From: DASZXJ01 sp035545895
GTDB taxonomy: Bacteria; Planctomycetota; Phycisphaerae; Tepidisphaerales; Tepidisphaeraceae
DNA length: 52,701 bases
Assembly (NCBI GenBank): GCA_035545895.1
Contig: DASZXJ010000102.1
Location: 1-52,701 of the forward strand
Reading direction: 5' to 3'
Part shown: in pieces, positions 26,701-34,157 of the stretch
Layout of the letters: every line of letters begins with the position of its first letter
Position numbering within the stretch: position 1 is the stretch's first letter
The notes under the pieces: generated by a model
The model's input: the letters and a program-made list of their open reading frames with translations, nothing else
Database searches by the model: none
What the model was told of the DNA's origin: nothing
Made by a program: the position numbers and the translations under genes

Positions 26701-26817
26701 GGCAACCCCGACACCCTGACCGGTGGCGCGGATAAGGACTTCTTCTTCATGTCAGCTAAAGGCGACGTGGCGACCGACCGAGTCTCCACCGAGAAGCTCG
26801 TCACCGTGCATGCGTAA
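23785..26817 (+). CDS. RTX/delta-60 repeat surface protein with planctomycete N-terminal signature
   Basis: The 1010-residue protein starts MFENLETRRLFA, the planctomycete 'LE-x-R-x-(L/F)' N-terminal signature found in place of a classical signal peptide on exported surface proteins. Calcium-binding nonapeptide repeats (GGxGxDx) occupy about residues 90-250 and again 815-925 (GGAGNDSIQGNDG type). Between them lie delta-60 repeats ('ARYDSSGNLDSTFGNNGI' type), which form a beta-propeller-like region. It is probably extracellular and calcium-stabilised. The start ATG at 23785 has AGGAG 9 bases upstream. Asp, Gly and Asn content is very high compared with its neighbours. Confidence 0.9.
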   Translation: MFENLETRRLFAITVSGGVANLNSYFTTGNDVRDFVLNGSTLQIRDGAGTVLASISASGITGVSVNANNGNDFFRMGRADGTLMPNVTATIHGGAGDDTLIGGNKADQIFGDDNNDKMDGRAAGDQIDGGNGFDTVDYGARTVNVTVTLNDATANDGSNSGNNSSPAQYNDNGADKVLNTEGVIGGTGADKLVGSSAANWLDGGGGIDSVYGGDGIDTITGGVAADLAYGEGGDDYFFVTDATGDKFLGGTGTTFANYDVNLDTPAPALPSSPSGSAGLASAAALIGPLVVPNAAAQSGRDFELDTTFGTGTGIVNTDINGVQINDVTIESVGDDEKILVVGSASFFNSEFETTETRAVLIRYNSDGSLDSTFGDDGIVSTDFSGGEGFDSTAASVVIDSNGRIVIGGTEAFEEDVDSIFAMARYDSSGNLDSTFGNNGISTFGLDESFSSKEATQVALQDHFDGTDTTEDYILLGTIGPEIFSDAVPAFSADSDTFDWAMIRVDQSGNQDFDFGDDGLTRLDYFGNDDFATGLAIDPQNNNTIWVSGTTNNGSTNNILVAAFDEDGVVLPGVVNKVHISASDQANDSFLLNGQLYVVGKSDTYGSGAVFDFNADPESGFDLAQLVNSRFIFDSGAVNLQKITYDGEGHLVLSGTNGSAAYLYRIDGNLNDFGTPISIDDFDQPVDSDSIFTAVVQSDGKIVLGGSVGDPQVALARVQESAAFVDVPITDVQSFNFTYTDGTGTHPLPTYLTERVTDLKPDGTFELSGTNQADIITVKVQDGNVVVVINGEIFQQPQSLVTKVVIHGLDGNDLITVDPAVTIPVNLDGGKGNDSLIGGNGPGEFHGGDGDDSIIGGNSDDVMYGDAGKDTIKGGKGNDIVEGGAGNDSIQGNDGRDILVGGLDNDRLDGGAGDDILDGGSTNYDNNPAALAALLREWTRTDADYNTRVTHISNGTGLNTPFKLDVNTVHSGSGNPDTLTGGADKDFFFMSAKGDVATDRVSTEKLVTVHA

Positions 26818-26890
26818 ATGCGTTGGAGCAGGCAACCTGACGCATTTCGCCTGGGCACAGTGATCTTTTTCGATTCTCGCGCATAATGCA

Positions 26891-26916
26891 GCCCTTGGCG
26901 CACCCGCGCCAAGGGC
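26891..26916 (+). promoter_or_regulatory. Perfect 11-bp hairpin abutting the cyclase start codon
   Basis: GCCCTTGGCGC and GCGCCAAGGGC pair perfectly around the loop ACCC, and the ATG of the cyclase begins 1 base after the stem. The only Shine-Dalgarno-like sequence, AAGG at 26911-26914, is inside the right arm. The hairpin could hide the ribosome site, or terminate upstream transcription, though no T-run follows. Confidence 0.6.
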
Positions 26917-26917
26917 T

Positions 26918-29749
26918 ATGACGCGAATCCAGCGCCGAATCTTCAAGACCGGTATCCTCGTCGGGGCGCTGGCAACGATCACGATCATTGCCGTCAACCT
27001 TGCAGGCGGCCTCGATTGGTTCGAGAATCCGCTTTACGACTTGCGCGCCCGCCGATTCCAAGCGCACTCAAGCAAGCCCTCCGATCAGCTTGTTCATATC
27101 GATATTGAAGATCGTGCCCTGGATGCCATTGGCAGTTGGCCCTGGCCTCGCGCGCGGGTGGCCGCCATCCTTGACGAGCTGCGCCTTGCAGGCATCAAGG
27201 CGGTGGCGATGGACATCCTCTTCTCCGAACCGCAGGTCCCCAATCCCATCCTGGCTAAACAGGACGATGGCACTGAAAAAGTGACCTCCATCGTTGATAA
27301 CGACGCCCAACTCGCCGCCGCCGTCAAAAATCTCGGCTGCGTGATTCTGCCCGGCTCATGGTCGTTTGATCCGCCCAATCCTTCGCTTCTTTACCGCTCA
27401 ATGGTCGAAGAGCTTCGCAAGAATCCGGAAATTGACGAAAAGGCGCTGATCGCAACGCTGGCGGCTGCCCATCCCGAGTTGCCCGATGCGAAAACGATCA
27501 TCGCCGCGGGATTCATCGAAGCCCGCAAAGAGGCGATTTTCCGTCGCATTACCGATGAGATGCGTTCAGCTCCCTGTTCGCAGGATGAGTTGAGATCGCG
27601 ATTGTTAAAAAACAAGCAGGCGGAAGTCTCATCGCCGGTCTCGCGGGCATTTGACGATCAATTTTCTCGATGGGATTCCATTGCGACCCTTGAGCGCTAT
27701 GGCGCGGACATCGGCCCGGCCACCCCGCCGCTGGCGCGCGTGCCATCCTCCATCACGCCCATTGCGCTGCTGGCGCATTCCGCGGCCGGCACCGGCTTTG
27801 TCGATTACAAGACCGATCTCGACGGCGTGCTCCGTTCCGTGCCCCTGCTGATCGAACATGAAGGGCGCATCCTTCCGCAAGTCGCGCTCAGTCTGGCGAT
27901 GATGACACTTGGCGTGCAAACGCGCGACTTGATCGTCGATGAACATACCTTGACGATCCCTTGTCCCGACGGTCGCCGAATCGTGATCCCCATCCATTCC
28001 GAATATTCGAAAACGCAGGGACGCACGGTCGCGGCGGTCTTTGATATTCCCTGGTTCGGCAGTTCGCGATGGGAAACCATGTATGACTGGCCCGCCCACA
28101 CCGAATACAAGCAGCACATTTCGATCACGGCGCTGTACGAGCCGAGCGAAACCATCGGCAAGATCCGCAAGAACAACGCCAATGCCGCCGATGTGCTTCC
28201 CGCGCTCTGCGAAACGCTGGGTATTCAGCGTCCAACCACCCGCCCGACAACCTCCGACGACGATGAGGCCAACCTCTACGGCAACCTGATCGATCGAGTC
28301 CTCACAGAAGGCGTCGACTTCGAGAAGGCTTATCTCGCAATGTCCCCGGCAGAGCTTGCTGCTGACAAGAACGGCAAGGATTTTCTGTCCGGCTTCCGGG
28401 TTCTAAGAATCGTGCGTGAGGAAAATCGTAACCTCGCGACGCAGTTGCAAGATCTGAGGGCAAATCTGAAAAAGCAACTCGCGGGCAAATCGGCTCTCAT
28501 CGGATGGATTGCCACCGGATTTGTCGATGCAACCTCGACAAGTCTCCATGCAAGATGTCCCGGCGTCATTGCGCACGGCGTTATTTTCACCTCCATCATG
28601 GATAACCATTTCTGGCAACGCTCGCCATTCTGGGTGACGGGCTCAATTACACTCATCCTGGGAATACTCAGCGCAGTGGTAGCGGCCCTGGTTTCGCCGA
28701 TGCTGGGATTGTTTTTTACCGCGCTGCTTGCGGCCGGTTATGTTTATCTCAACGGCTCGGTGTTATTTGACCAGCATCAAATGATCGTCGGCCTAGCCGG
28801 TCCTTTGACGGTCCTTGGCGCGGTCTGGATGCTCTGCACCGCCAATCGAATCATCATCGAGACCAACGAACGCGCGCACATCACGCGTCGATTTCGTTCA
28901 TACGTCGATCCCACCCTCGTATCGCACGTCATCGAACACCCCGACCAAGTCCGGTTGGAAGGCGAAACACGCGAACTCACCGTCGTATTCACCGATCTTG
29001 AAGGTTTCACCGCCATCTCCGAACGGCTGGGCGAACAGGTGGTTCCGCTGCTCAATGAATACATGGGCTTGATGGTGCCGCTCATTCGTGCGCGCAACGG
29101 CTATGTCAATAAGATGCTCGGCGACGGAATCATGTTCTTCTTTGGCGCACCAATGCCAGGTTCGGATCACGCTGAAGCAGCGGTCGAAACGGTTCTGGAG
29201 ATGCAGAAAGCGATGGTTAAGTTCAATGAGGAACTCGTTCACCGCAAGTTGCCCCGGCTTGGCATGCGCGCAGGTATTACCAGCGGGCTGATGGTGGTCG
29301 GTGACGCTGGATCACCGGACGCAAGCGACTACACCGTGATTGGCGACACGGTCAATCTTGCCGCGCGATTGGAATCGGCCAATAAAATAACGGGTACGCA
29401 TGTTCTCATTAACGGTCGAGCCGCTGAACTGGTGGGAGATCGGTTCATGCTGCGACCGATCGGCAAATTTCAGGTGCAGGGAAAAGCGGAGGGTGTGATG
29501 ACCTACGAGCCGCTTGCTCCGGCATCGGGTGCAGCGGACCGACAAAAGGACCTGGCAAAATTAACGGCAAACATGGTCGAAGCGTTTATTGCGGCAAAGT
29601 TTGACCAAACCCTCGCCGCCGCCGACGCGATGGACGCGGAATTCGGTCCCAGCGGGCTTACACGCCTCTATCGGGCAGAAGCCAAGGCCTGCCTGCAAAA
29701 TCCGCCCGATGCTTCATTTGATGGCCGAATCACGTTCTCCGAGAAATGA
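26918..29749 (+). CDS. CHASE2-domain class III adenylate/guanylate cyclase
   Basis: The 943-residue protein has an N-terminal membrane helix (about 10-30), an extracytoplasmic CHASE2 sensor domain ('LYDLRARRF', 'VHIDIEDRALDAIGSWPWPR', 'VAMDILFSEP') and three membrane helices (about 568-650). A cytoplasmic class III cyclase domain follows. The metal-binding aspartates are Asp693 (FTDLEGF) and Asp736 (MLGDGIMFF), and 'VIGDTVNLAARLE' carries the transition-state Asn and Arg. It should make cAMP, or possibly cGMP, in response to an outside signal. The CHASE2 part carries an unusually long insertion (about 150-270). The start codon is preceded directly by a perfect hairpin. The gene 75 bases downstream encodes a cyclic-nucleotide-binding protein. 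Confidence 0.93.
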   Translation: MTRIQRRIFKTGILVGALATITIIAVNLAGGLDWFENPLYDLRARRFQAHSSKPSDQLVHIDIEDRALDAIGSWPWPRARVAAILDELRLAGIKAVAMDILFSEPQVPNPILAKQDDGTEKVTSIVDNDAQLAAAVKNLGCVILPGSWSFDPPNPSLLYRSMVEELRKNPEIDEKALIATLAAAHPELPDAKTIIAAGFIEARKEAIFRRITDEMRSAPCSQDELRSRLLKNKQAEVSSPVSRAFDDQFSRWDSIATLERYGADIGPATPPLARVPSSITPIALLAHSAAGTGFVDYKTDLDGVLRSVPLLIEHEGRILPQVALSLAMMTLGVQTRDLIVDEHTLTIPCPDGRRIVIPIHSEYSKTQGRTVAAVFDIPWFGSSRWETMYDWPAHTEYKQHISITALYEPSETIGKIRKNNANAADVLPALCETLGIQRPTTRPTTSDDDEANLYGNLIDRVLTEGVDFEKAYLAMSPAELAADKNGKDFLSGFRVLRIVREENRNLATQLQDLRANLKKQLAGKSALIGWIATGFVDATSTSLHARCPGVIAHGVIFTSIMDNHFWQRSPFWVTGSITLILGILSAVVAALVSPMLGLFFTALLAAGYVYLNGSVLFDQHQMIVGLAGPLTVLGAVWMLCTANRIIIETNERAHITRRFRSYVDPTLVSHVIEHPDQVRLEGETRELTVVFTDLEGFTAISERLGEQVVPLLNEYMGLMVPLIRARNGYVNKMLGDGIMFFFGAPMPGSDHAEAAVETVLEMQKAMVKFNEELVHRKLPRLGMRAGITSGLMVVGDAGSPDASDYTVIGDTVNLAARLESANKITGTHVLINGRAAELVGDRFMLRPIGKFQVQGKAEGVMTYEPLAPASGAADRQKDLAKLTANMVEAFIAAKFDQTLAAADAMDAEFGPSGLTRLYRAEAKACLQNPPDASFDGRITFSEK

Positions 29750-29824
29750 GCGCACTGTTTTCACGTTGTAATCGACGCATTCCCTGTTATTGTTTGTATG
29801 AACCAACGTCGCTTCGTTTGAGTT

Positions 29825-30673
29825 ATGCATACAGATCCGCTTGCGAACATTCCCTTGTTCGCCTCACTGGACCCGGCCGATCGCGCTGAGCTGTCAGCAG
29901 CCTTGCAAACCAAGGAACTGAAGGCCCATCAGCCGCTGTTCTGGATTGGCGACGATGGAGATGAGTTCTACATCGTCCGCAAGGGGCGAATCGTTCTAAC
30001 GATCCCCGATGACGATGGCCGCGAAACCACGCTGGCCATCCTCGAGCCGGGCGCGTTTTTCGGCGAGCTGTCGCTGCTCGACGGCGGGCCTCGCACCGCC
30101 ACCGCGCGGGCGATGACCGATGTCGAATTGCTCTCGCTGTCTCGATTCGAATTCATCGCCTTTCTCGAACGTCATCCCAAAACCAATTCCCACATCATCG
30201 GCGTGGTGGTCACGCGGCAACGCGAAATGCTTGAAAAGTTGCGGGGAATCAAGAACGTCAACCAGGTCGTGCTCGGCGAAGTGACCGCGTGGTCGAGGAT
30301 TTCAGACAAAATATCCAATGTTCTGTCCAGCGAAGCTTTTCTGTTGACGCATCTCACTGCCGTCATTTTCTGGATCGGAACGAACCTATATTTGGGACAG
30401 GAACGAGGGTTCGATCCTTTTCCATTCATGGCGCTGTGCATGATGGCGTCGCTTGAGGCGCTGTTTCTTTCGATATTCGTCCTCATCAGCCAAAATCGCC
30501 AGGCCCGAAAGGATCGCATTCGCGCTGATCTGGATTATCAGGTCAACATAAAGTCGCACACCGAAGTGATGGAACTCCACCAGAAGCTGGATCGCCTGGA
30601 AATGCTCGTGTCCAAACAGTCCAAGCCCATTGAAGAGCCGGTCATGCTCGCCGACGAAACTGCCTCCCACTAA
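29825..30673 (+). CDS. Cyclic-nucleotide-binding domain fused to DUF1003 membrane domain
   Basis: The 282-residue protein has an N-terminal CRP-type cyclic-nucleotide-binding domain (about 8-130). Its phosphate-binding cassette FGELSLLDGGPRTATA keeps Glu81 and Arg90, so ligand binding looks intact. There is no DNA-binding helix-turn-helix. The C-terminal half (about 160-260) is DUF1003: two membrane helices around 'HLTAVIFWIGTNLYLG' and 'PFMALCMMASLEALFLSIFVLIS', followed by the conserved 'SQNRQARKDR' motif and a coiled tail. It is therefore a membrane protein controlled by cAMP or cGMP, and it lies directly after a cyclase gene. What DUF1003 does is not known to me. Confidence 0.9.
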   Translation: MHTDPLANIPLFASLDPADRAELSAALQTKELKAHQPLFWIGDDGDEFYIVRKGRIVLTIPDDDGRETTLAILEPGAFFGELSLLDGGPRTATARAMTDVELLSLSRFEFIAFLERHPKTNSHIIGVVVTRQREMLEKLRGIKNVNQVVLGEVTAWSRISDKISNVLSSEAFLLTHLTAVIFWIGTNLYLGQERGFDPFPFMALCMMASLEALFLSIFVLISQNRQARKDRIRADLDYQVNIKSHTEVMELHQKLDRLEMLVSKQSKPIEEPVMLADETASH

Positions 30674-30779
30674 TTGACGGCCCCTCGTCCCGATTCCGCG
30701 AAATTTGTCGCGTGAAAACGGTTGCGTTAGGATGATGCGCTGGCGAGGAAACGTCTTTGAACCAACTCTGGAGATGCTC

Positions 30780-31775
30780 ATGAAAAAAGCGGCTATAGGG
30801 CTGTTGGCGTCGGTGCTGCTGGCGATCGGAGGTTGCGGCAAACAGGAAAGCGCTTCATCGTCCGCGGGCCCGTCAAGCCAGCCCAGAGACGCCAAGCTGA
30901 CGATCGCGGTCATTCCCAAGGGGACCACGCACGCTTTTTGGCGATCAGTCGAAGCCGGCGCCAATGCCGCCGGCACCGAACTGGGCGTCAAAGTGATTTT
31001 CAAAGGTCCGTTGCGTGAAGACGATGCAGCCGGGCAAATCGGGCTCGTCGAACAATTCACCGCCGACAATGTATCCGGCATCGTCCTGGCGCCGTTAAAC
31101 GACAGTGCACTGCTCCGCCCCGTTCAGGCTGCAACTGAAAAGAAAATCCCCGTGGTCATCATCGACTCCGGCCTGAAGGGTGAAGCCGGCAAGGACTATG
31201 TCAGCTTCGTCAGCACGAATAACAAGCTCGGCGGCGCGATGGCGGGCGATGAAATGACCCGCCTCCTCGGCGGCAAGGGAAAACTCGTCCTTCTGCGATA
31301 CGCCTCATTCTCAGCCAGCACCAACGAGCGCGAAGCCGGGTTCCTCGAATCCATTCACAAGAGCCCGGACTTTTCCATGCTCGTCGATAACCGCTACGGC
31401 GGCGCAACCGAAGGCGAATCGCAACAGGCCGCGGAAAATCTCCTCGACCAGCTCAAGCAGGCGGACGGCGTCTTCTGCCCCAACGAATCCAGCACGCTGG
31501 GAATGCTGAAAGTTCTTCAGCAAAACAGCCTCACCAGCAAAGCAAAGTTTATCGGCTTTGATGCGACTCCCCGCGAGGTGGAAGCACTCAAGAAAGGTGA
31601 TATCGCGGCACTGGTGTCTCAAAATCCGTTCAAGATGGGCTATGAAGGCGTCAAAACCTGCGTGGAATCCATTCAGGGCAAAACGGTTGAAAAAATAATC
31701 GACAGCAGCGCGAAATTGATCACGCGCGAAAATCTGGATAATCCCGATGTGCAAAAACTGCTCTCTGCAGGTTGA
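30780..31775 (+). CDS. Sugar-type ABC transporter substrate-binding lipoprotein
   Basis: The 331-residue protein starts with a lipoprotein signal peptide and lipobox (IGGC). It has the periplasmic-binding type 4 (RbsB-like) fold: 'LTIAVIPKGTTHAFWRSVEAGANAA', 'VSGIVLAPLNDSAL', 'IPVVIIDSGL', 'KFIGFDATPREVEALKKGDIAALVSQNPFKMGYEGV'. It should capture a sugar or a sugar-like ligand outside the inner membrane. I chose the ATG at 30780 because GGAG lies 6 bases upstream; the frame is open for 25 more codons without a signal. The permease gene follows within 10 bases. No ATPase gene is present between or after them. Confidence 0.9.
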   Translation: MKKAAIGLLASVLLAIGGCGKQESASSSAGPSSQPRDAKLTIAVIPKGTTHAFWRSVEAGANAAGTELGVKVIFKGPLREDDAAGQIGLVEQFTADNVSGIVLAPLNDSALLRPVQAATEKKIPVVIIDSGLKGEAGKDYVSFVSTNNKLGGAMAGDEMTRLLGGKGKLVLLRYASFSASTNEREAGFLESIHKSPDFSMLVDNRYGGATEGESQQAAENLLDQLKQADGVFCPNESSTLGMLKVLQQNSLTSKAKFIGFDATPREVEALKKGDIAALVSQNPFKMGYEGVKTCVESIQGKTVEKIIDSSAKLITRENLDNPDVQKLLSAG

Positions 31776-31783
31776 AACTTAAC

Positions 31784-32818
31784 ATGCCGCAAACTCTGGA
31801 CCCTGATCCCGCTTCAGCAATTCAACCCGCATTGGATGCAATCCCTTCCCAGCGAGGATGGAAACAGATTTCGCGAAAGGTGCTGGACAAGCTGGGACCG
31901 CTCTTTGGCCTGGTGTTTGTGGTGGCTCTTTTTGCCGCGCTAAGCCCCAATACATTTCTGACAACGGACAATTTCCAGAACATGCTGCGTCAAACGGCGG
32001 TCGTTGGAACCGCTGCGCTGGGCGCAACGGTTATCATTCTGTCCGGCGGCATCGACCTGTCCGTCGGATCGAACATCGCCCTGTGCACGGTGGTGATTGC
32101 CGAAACACTTCTGTTCGGCGCTTCACCCATCGTCGCCGCATTGTGTGGAATCCTTTCGAGCATGGCATGCGGGCTGATCGTTGGCCTGCTGGTGACGTGG
32201 CTGGACCTGGCGCCGTTCATCGTGACGCTCGGCATGTGGGGCGCGGTTCGCGGCGCAGCAAAATGGTTTGCAAGCGAAACCACCGTCGATGCCGGCAATA
32301 CGTGGCTCAACAACATCATGCAGACGATCCGAAGCGGCAACAGTTGGATGATCTTTCCCATCGGCGTGTGGCTGATGTTCGCGCTGACGCTGTTCGTCGG
32401 CGGAGTGCTGAAATACACCCGATTCGGCCGGCATGTCGTGGCCATCGGGTCCAATGAACAAACCGCCCGGCTTTGCGGCGTACGCGTCCGGTGGACCAAG
32501 ATTCTGATCTATCTCTTTGCCACGCTATTCGCTGGAATTGCAGGCCTGCTTCAATTCTCCTATCTCAACGTCGGCGACCCCACCACCGCCAACGGATATG
32601 AACTCAACATCATCGCGGCCGTCGTCATCGGCGGCACGAGTCTCAACGGCGGGCAAGGCGGCGTTGCCGGTACACTCATCGGCGCGCTCATCATGACGGC
32701 TGTTTCCAACGGCTGCACCAAGGTGGGCATGCCCAACTCGATTCAGGAAATCGTGACCGGCGGGATTATCATCCTGGCGGTGGTTTTGGATCGTTTGCGA
32801 CATCGCCAGGCCGTCTGA
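31784..32818 (+). CDS. Sugar-type ABC transporter permease (RbsC-like)
   Basis: The 344-residue protein has 8-10 membrane helices and the RbsC-family signature 'ILSGGIDLSVGSNIALC' near residue 85. It also has 'AVIGSNEQTARLCGVRV' (here HVVAIGSNEQTAR) and 'VVIGGTSLNGGQGGVAGTLIGALI' in the C-terminal part. It forms the channel for the upstream binding protein. The start is ATG 31784, or possibly TTG 31772, which overlaps the previous stop. Normally an RbsA-type double ATPase is encoded with these two genes. Here the next gene is an aminopeptidase, so the ATPase must be elsewhere or shared. Confidence 0.9.
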   Translation: MPQTLDPDPASAIQPALDAIPSQRGWKQISRKVLDKLGPLFGLVFVVALFAALSPNTFLTTDNFQNMLRQTAVVGTAALGATVIILSGGIDLSVGSNIALCTVVIAETLLFGASPIVAALCGILSSMACGLIVGLLVTWLDLAPFIVTLGMWGAVRGAAKWFASETTVDAGNTWLNNIMQTIRSGNSWMIFPIGVWLMFALTLFVGGVLKYTRFGRHVVAIGSNEQTARLCGVRVRWTKILIYLFATLFAGIAGLLQFSYLNVGDPTTANGYELNIIAAVVIGGTSLNGGQGGVAGTLIGALIMTAVSNGCTKVGMPNSIQEIVTGGIIILAVVLDRLRHRQAV

Positions 32819-32865
32819 CCCGGCAATTTGTCCCAGGCAACCTTGCCGATTAACATCGCAGTCCA

Positions 32866-34152
32866 ATGCGACACCAACCGATCGACCCGGCCCTGTTCAT
32901 CGAAAATCGCCAGCGACTCAACACTCTGCTTGCGCCAAATTCCCTGGCCGTTCTCAATGCCAACGATATCCTGCCGACCAATGCCGACGGCGTGCTGCCA
33001 CTTCAGGCCAATGCCGATCTGTTCTATCTCAGCGGCATCGAACAGGAGGAATCCATCCTTCTCATCGCGCCCGATGCCTACGACGAAAAGCCGCGCGAAG
33101 TCCTGTTCCTTCGAGAGACCAGCGAACACATCGCAACCTGGGAAGGTCACAAGCTGACCAAGGAAAACGCGACGAAGGTCTCCGGAATCAAAAATGTCAA
33201 ATGGCTGGCTGAATTCCCATCCATCTTTCACCGCTTGATGTGCGAAAGCCAGCACGTTTATCTGAACAGCAACGAGCACAATCGCGCTCGCATCGAAGTG
33301 CAGACGCGCGATGCCCGTTTTATCGCGGACTGTAAAGCAAAATATCCGCTTCACGATTATCAAAGGCTCGCCCAGCTCATGCATCGGCTGCGAGTCGTCA
33401 AAAGCAACTTCGAACTTGATTTGCTTCGCAAGGCGATGGATATCACCCAAAAGGGCTTCGAGCGCGCTGCCCGATTCGTTAAGCCGGGCGTCAAGGAATA
33501 TGAAATCGAGGCTGAATTTGCCCACGAATTTACCCGGCACGCGGCCCGATTTGCATACGGACCAATCATCGCCTCGGGCAAAAATAACAACATCCTGCAC
33601 TACAGCGACAACGATCAGGTCTGTCAGAAAGGCGATCTGCTGCTGATGGATGTGGCCGCATCCTACGCCAATTACAACGCGGACCTGACTCGCACGATCC
33701 CGGTCAGTGGCCGATTCAGCAAGAGGCAAAAGCAGGTCTATAACGCGGTCCTGCGTGTTCTGCGCGCCTCGATCAAAGGCGCTACCATCGGCAAGACTCA
33801 TCGCCAATGGACTCGTGAAAGTCAGGCCATGATGAACGAGGAACTCTTATCGCTGGGCCTGCTCAAATCCAAGGATGTCAAAAAACAAGCCCCTGAAGAA
33901 CCCGCCTGCCGTAAATATTTCATGCACGGCCTGGGTCATCCGCTCGGTTTGGATGTGCACGATGTGGGTTTAATGAGCCAGCCATTCGCAGCCGGCTGGG
34001 TCCTCACGGTTGAGCCGGGCATTTACATCCCCGAAGAAGGCTTCGGCATCCGGCTGGAGAATGATGTCGTCGTCACCGAAAAAGGAGCCATCGATCTGAT
34101 GGCTGACGTTCCTCTGGAAGCCAATGAAATCGAAGACCTCATGAATCGCTGA
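32866..34152 (+). CDS. pepP: Xaa-Pro aminopeptidase (aminopeptidase P, PepP)
   Basis: The 428-residue cytoplasmic metallopeptidase has the N-terminal creatinase-like domain (about 1-170) and the pita-bread catalytic domain. Its five metal ligands are visible: Asp262 and Asp273 in 'LLLMDVAASYANYNADLTRT', His354 in 'HGLGHPLGLDVHDVG', Glu383 in 'TVEPGIYIP' and Glu398 in 'IRLENDVVV'. The spacing is very close to E. coli PepP. It removes N-terminal residues before proline. The start ATG at 32866 is 47 bases after the permease stop. The stop lies 5 bases from the stop of the convergent NifA-like gene. No sign of secretion. Confidence 0.94.
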   Translation: MRHQPIDPALFIENRQRLNTLLAPNSLAVLNANDILPTNADGVLPLQANADLFYLSGIEQEESILLIAPDAYDEKPREVLFLRETSEHIATWEGHKLTKENATKVSGIKNVKWLAEFPSIFHRLMCESQHVYLNSNEHNRARIEVQTRDARFIADCKAKYPLHDYQRLAQLMHRLRVVKSNFELDLLRKAMDITQKGFERAARFVKPGVKEYEIEAEFAHEFTRHAARFAYGPIIASGKNNNILHYSDNDQVCQKGDLLLMDVAASYANYNADLTRTIPVSGRFSKRQKQVYNAVLRVLRASIKGATIGKTHRQWTRESQAMMNEELLSLGLLKSKDVKKQAPEEPACRKYFMHGLGHPLGLDVHDVGLMSQPFAAGWVLTVEPGIYIPEEGFGIRLENDVVVTEKGAIDLMADVPLEANEIEDLMNR

Positions 34153-34157
34153 TTGCT

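Noticed and set aside
26816..26847. Possible terminator after the RTX gene (AAATGCGT/ACGCATTT)
   Set aside because: The stem is only 8 bp with a 16-nt loop, overlaps the stop codon and has no T-run, so it is not convincing.
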